From Didymodactylos carnosus (taxonomy: Eukaryota > Rotifera > Eurotatoria > Philodinida > Philodinidae), in contig CAJNOQ010000177.1 in assembly GCA_905250885.1 (NCBI GenBank), forward strand, positions 1-64,000: a stretch of 64,000 nucleotides of DNA. The letters run 5' to 3'. The translations under genes and the position numbers were made by a program. The notes beneath the pieces were generated by a model. The model worked only from the letters and a program-made list of their open reading frames with translations. It searched no databases and was not told the DNA's origin. Position 1 is the stretch's first letter. Each line of letters begins with the position of its first letter. This document shows, piece by piece, positions 63,737 through 64,000 of this stretch.

Positions 63737-64000
63737 GGGGCCGCTATGGCTGAGTAGTTATGTTGTTCGGCACGTACTTCAAAGGTACCGTGTTCGAACC
63801 TCGGCGCCATCCATTCATAGAATAACATTGGACAAGTTACTAACGGCTATTGTCTCGGATCACCCATCCGACAGCATGCTCACTACGTTGTGACATACAC
63901 CGGTACTTCGGTGCTAGTATGTGGTTAGTGAGTGTGTCTGGGGAGCTCGAGTAATTGGGCGAAAAGAACTCTGTGTCAAGCTGGCCTTCTGTCCAGAGCT
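63737..64000 (+). mobile_element. tRNA-derived SINE, cut by the right window edge
   Basis: A tRNA-like head at 63737-63808 has an A box TGGCTGAGTAG (63747-63757), a B box GTTCGAACC (63792-63800) and ends that can pair as an acceptor stem with a mismatch (GGGGCCG with CGGCGCC). A body follows with TTGGACAAGTTA (63828-63839), shared with the relic at 47 kb, and a hairpin near 63891-63923 (ACATAC ... GTATGT around CACCGGTACTTCGGTG). The 3' tail is outside the window. It would be transcribed by RNA polymerase III and moved by a partner LINE. It could be taken for a tRNA gene, but the anticodon arm is not well formed and the related body argues for a SINE. Confidence 0.72.

Noticed and set aside
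63737-63808. True tRNA gene
   Set aside because: A and B boxes and near-pairing ends are present, but the anticodon arm does not fold well and the downstream body is shared with another copy, which fits a SINE better.
1-64000. CRISPR arrays, bacterial operons or phage-like genes
   Set aside because: No regularly spaced repeats, ribosome binding sites or prokaryotic gene layout; all good genes are intron-containing.

Overview
The window is eukaryotic and animal. It is AT-rich and carries spliced genes with many short GT-AG introns, often 50-80 bases, plus a few introns of 0.7-1.7 kb that hold foldback repeats. The gene set (p24/TMED cargo receptor, epsin, HCF-1, a lamin-type intermediate filament, a TMEM272-like protein) fits a spiralian invertebrate. 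Compact exons, short introns and many MITE-like hairpins would suit a bdelloid rotifer, but this is inference and the sequence does not prove it.

Layout. 1-6.8 kb: repeat-rich, with a foldback at 1.3-1.5 kb, the 3' end of a LINE at about 1.55-1.9 kb and an inverted-repeat element at 4.8-5.05 kb. 6.8-15.4 kb: four genes in a row on the plus strand, namely a TMED9-like p24 receptor, epsin, an ADPRM-like metallophosphatase and an unrecognised 88-residue one-pass membrane protein. 15.9-18.1 kb: a TMEM272-like four-pass protein on the minus strand, with a 589-bp foldback in its only intron. 18.1-22.6 kb: non-coding, with a CA microsatellite and two long inverted repeats. 22.7-25.4 kb: an intermediate filament gene on the minus strand, with a hAT-type MITE in an intron. 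25.4-38.6 kb: about 13 kb of very AT-rich sequence with no gene I can support. 38.7-43.4 kb: a minus-strand gene for a 751-residue Ser/Thr/Asn-rich protein with a possible C-terminal membrane segment. 43.4-50.8 kb: no supported gene, an old tRNA-derived SINE relic and degenerate repeats. 50.8-56.5 kb: a complete 22-exon HCF-1 gene on the plus strand. 58.6-63.0 kb: a 10-exon minus-strand gene joining a C-type lectin domain to five membrane spans and a cytosolic tail, with a second hAT-type MITE in an intron. 63.7 kb to the end: a tRNA-derived SINE cut by the window edge.

The genes do not form one pathway. TMED and epsin both serve vesicle traffic (ER-Golgi and clathrin endocytosis), and HCF-1 is a chromatin scaffold. 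Exon models were assembled by eye from splice signals and reading phase. Joins that keep phase across many exons (HCF-1, the lectin gene, the filament gene) are strong; first exons and untranslated exons are the weakest parts.

Most interesting points: two QLDG motifs that match the core of the Taspase1 cleavage consensus in an HCF-1 that has no recognisable OGT-type repeats; the lectin plus five-span architecture; two hAT-type MITEs with clear 8-bp target duplications; and an epsin optional exon that would truncate the protein.
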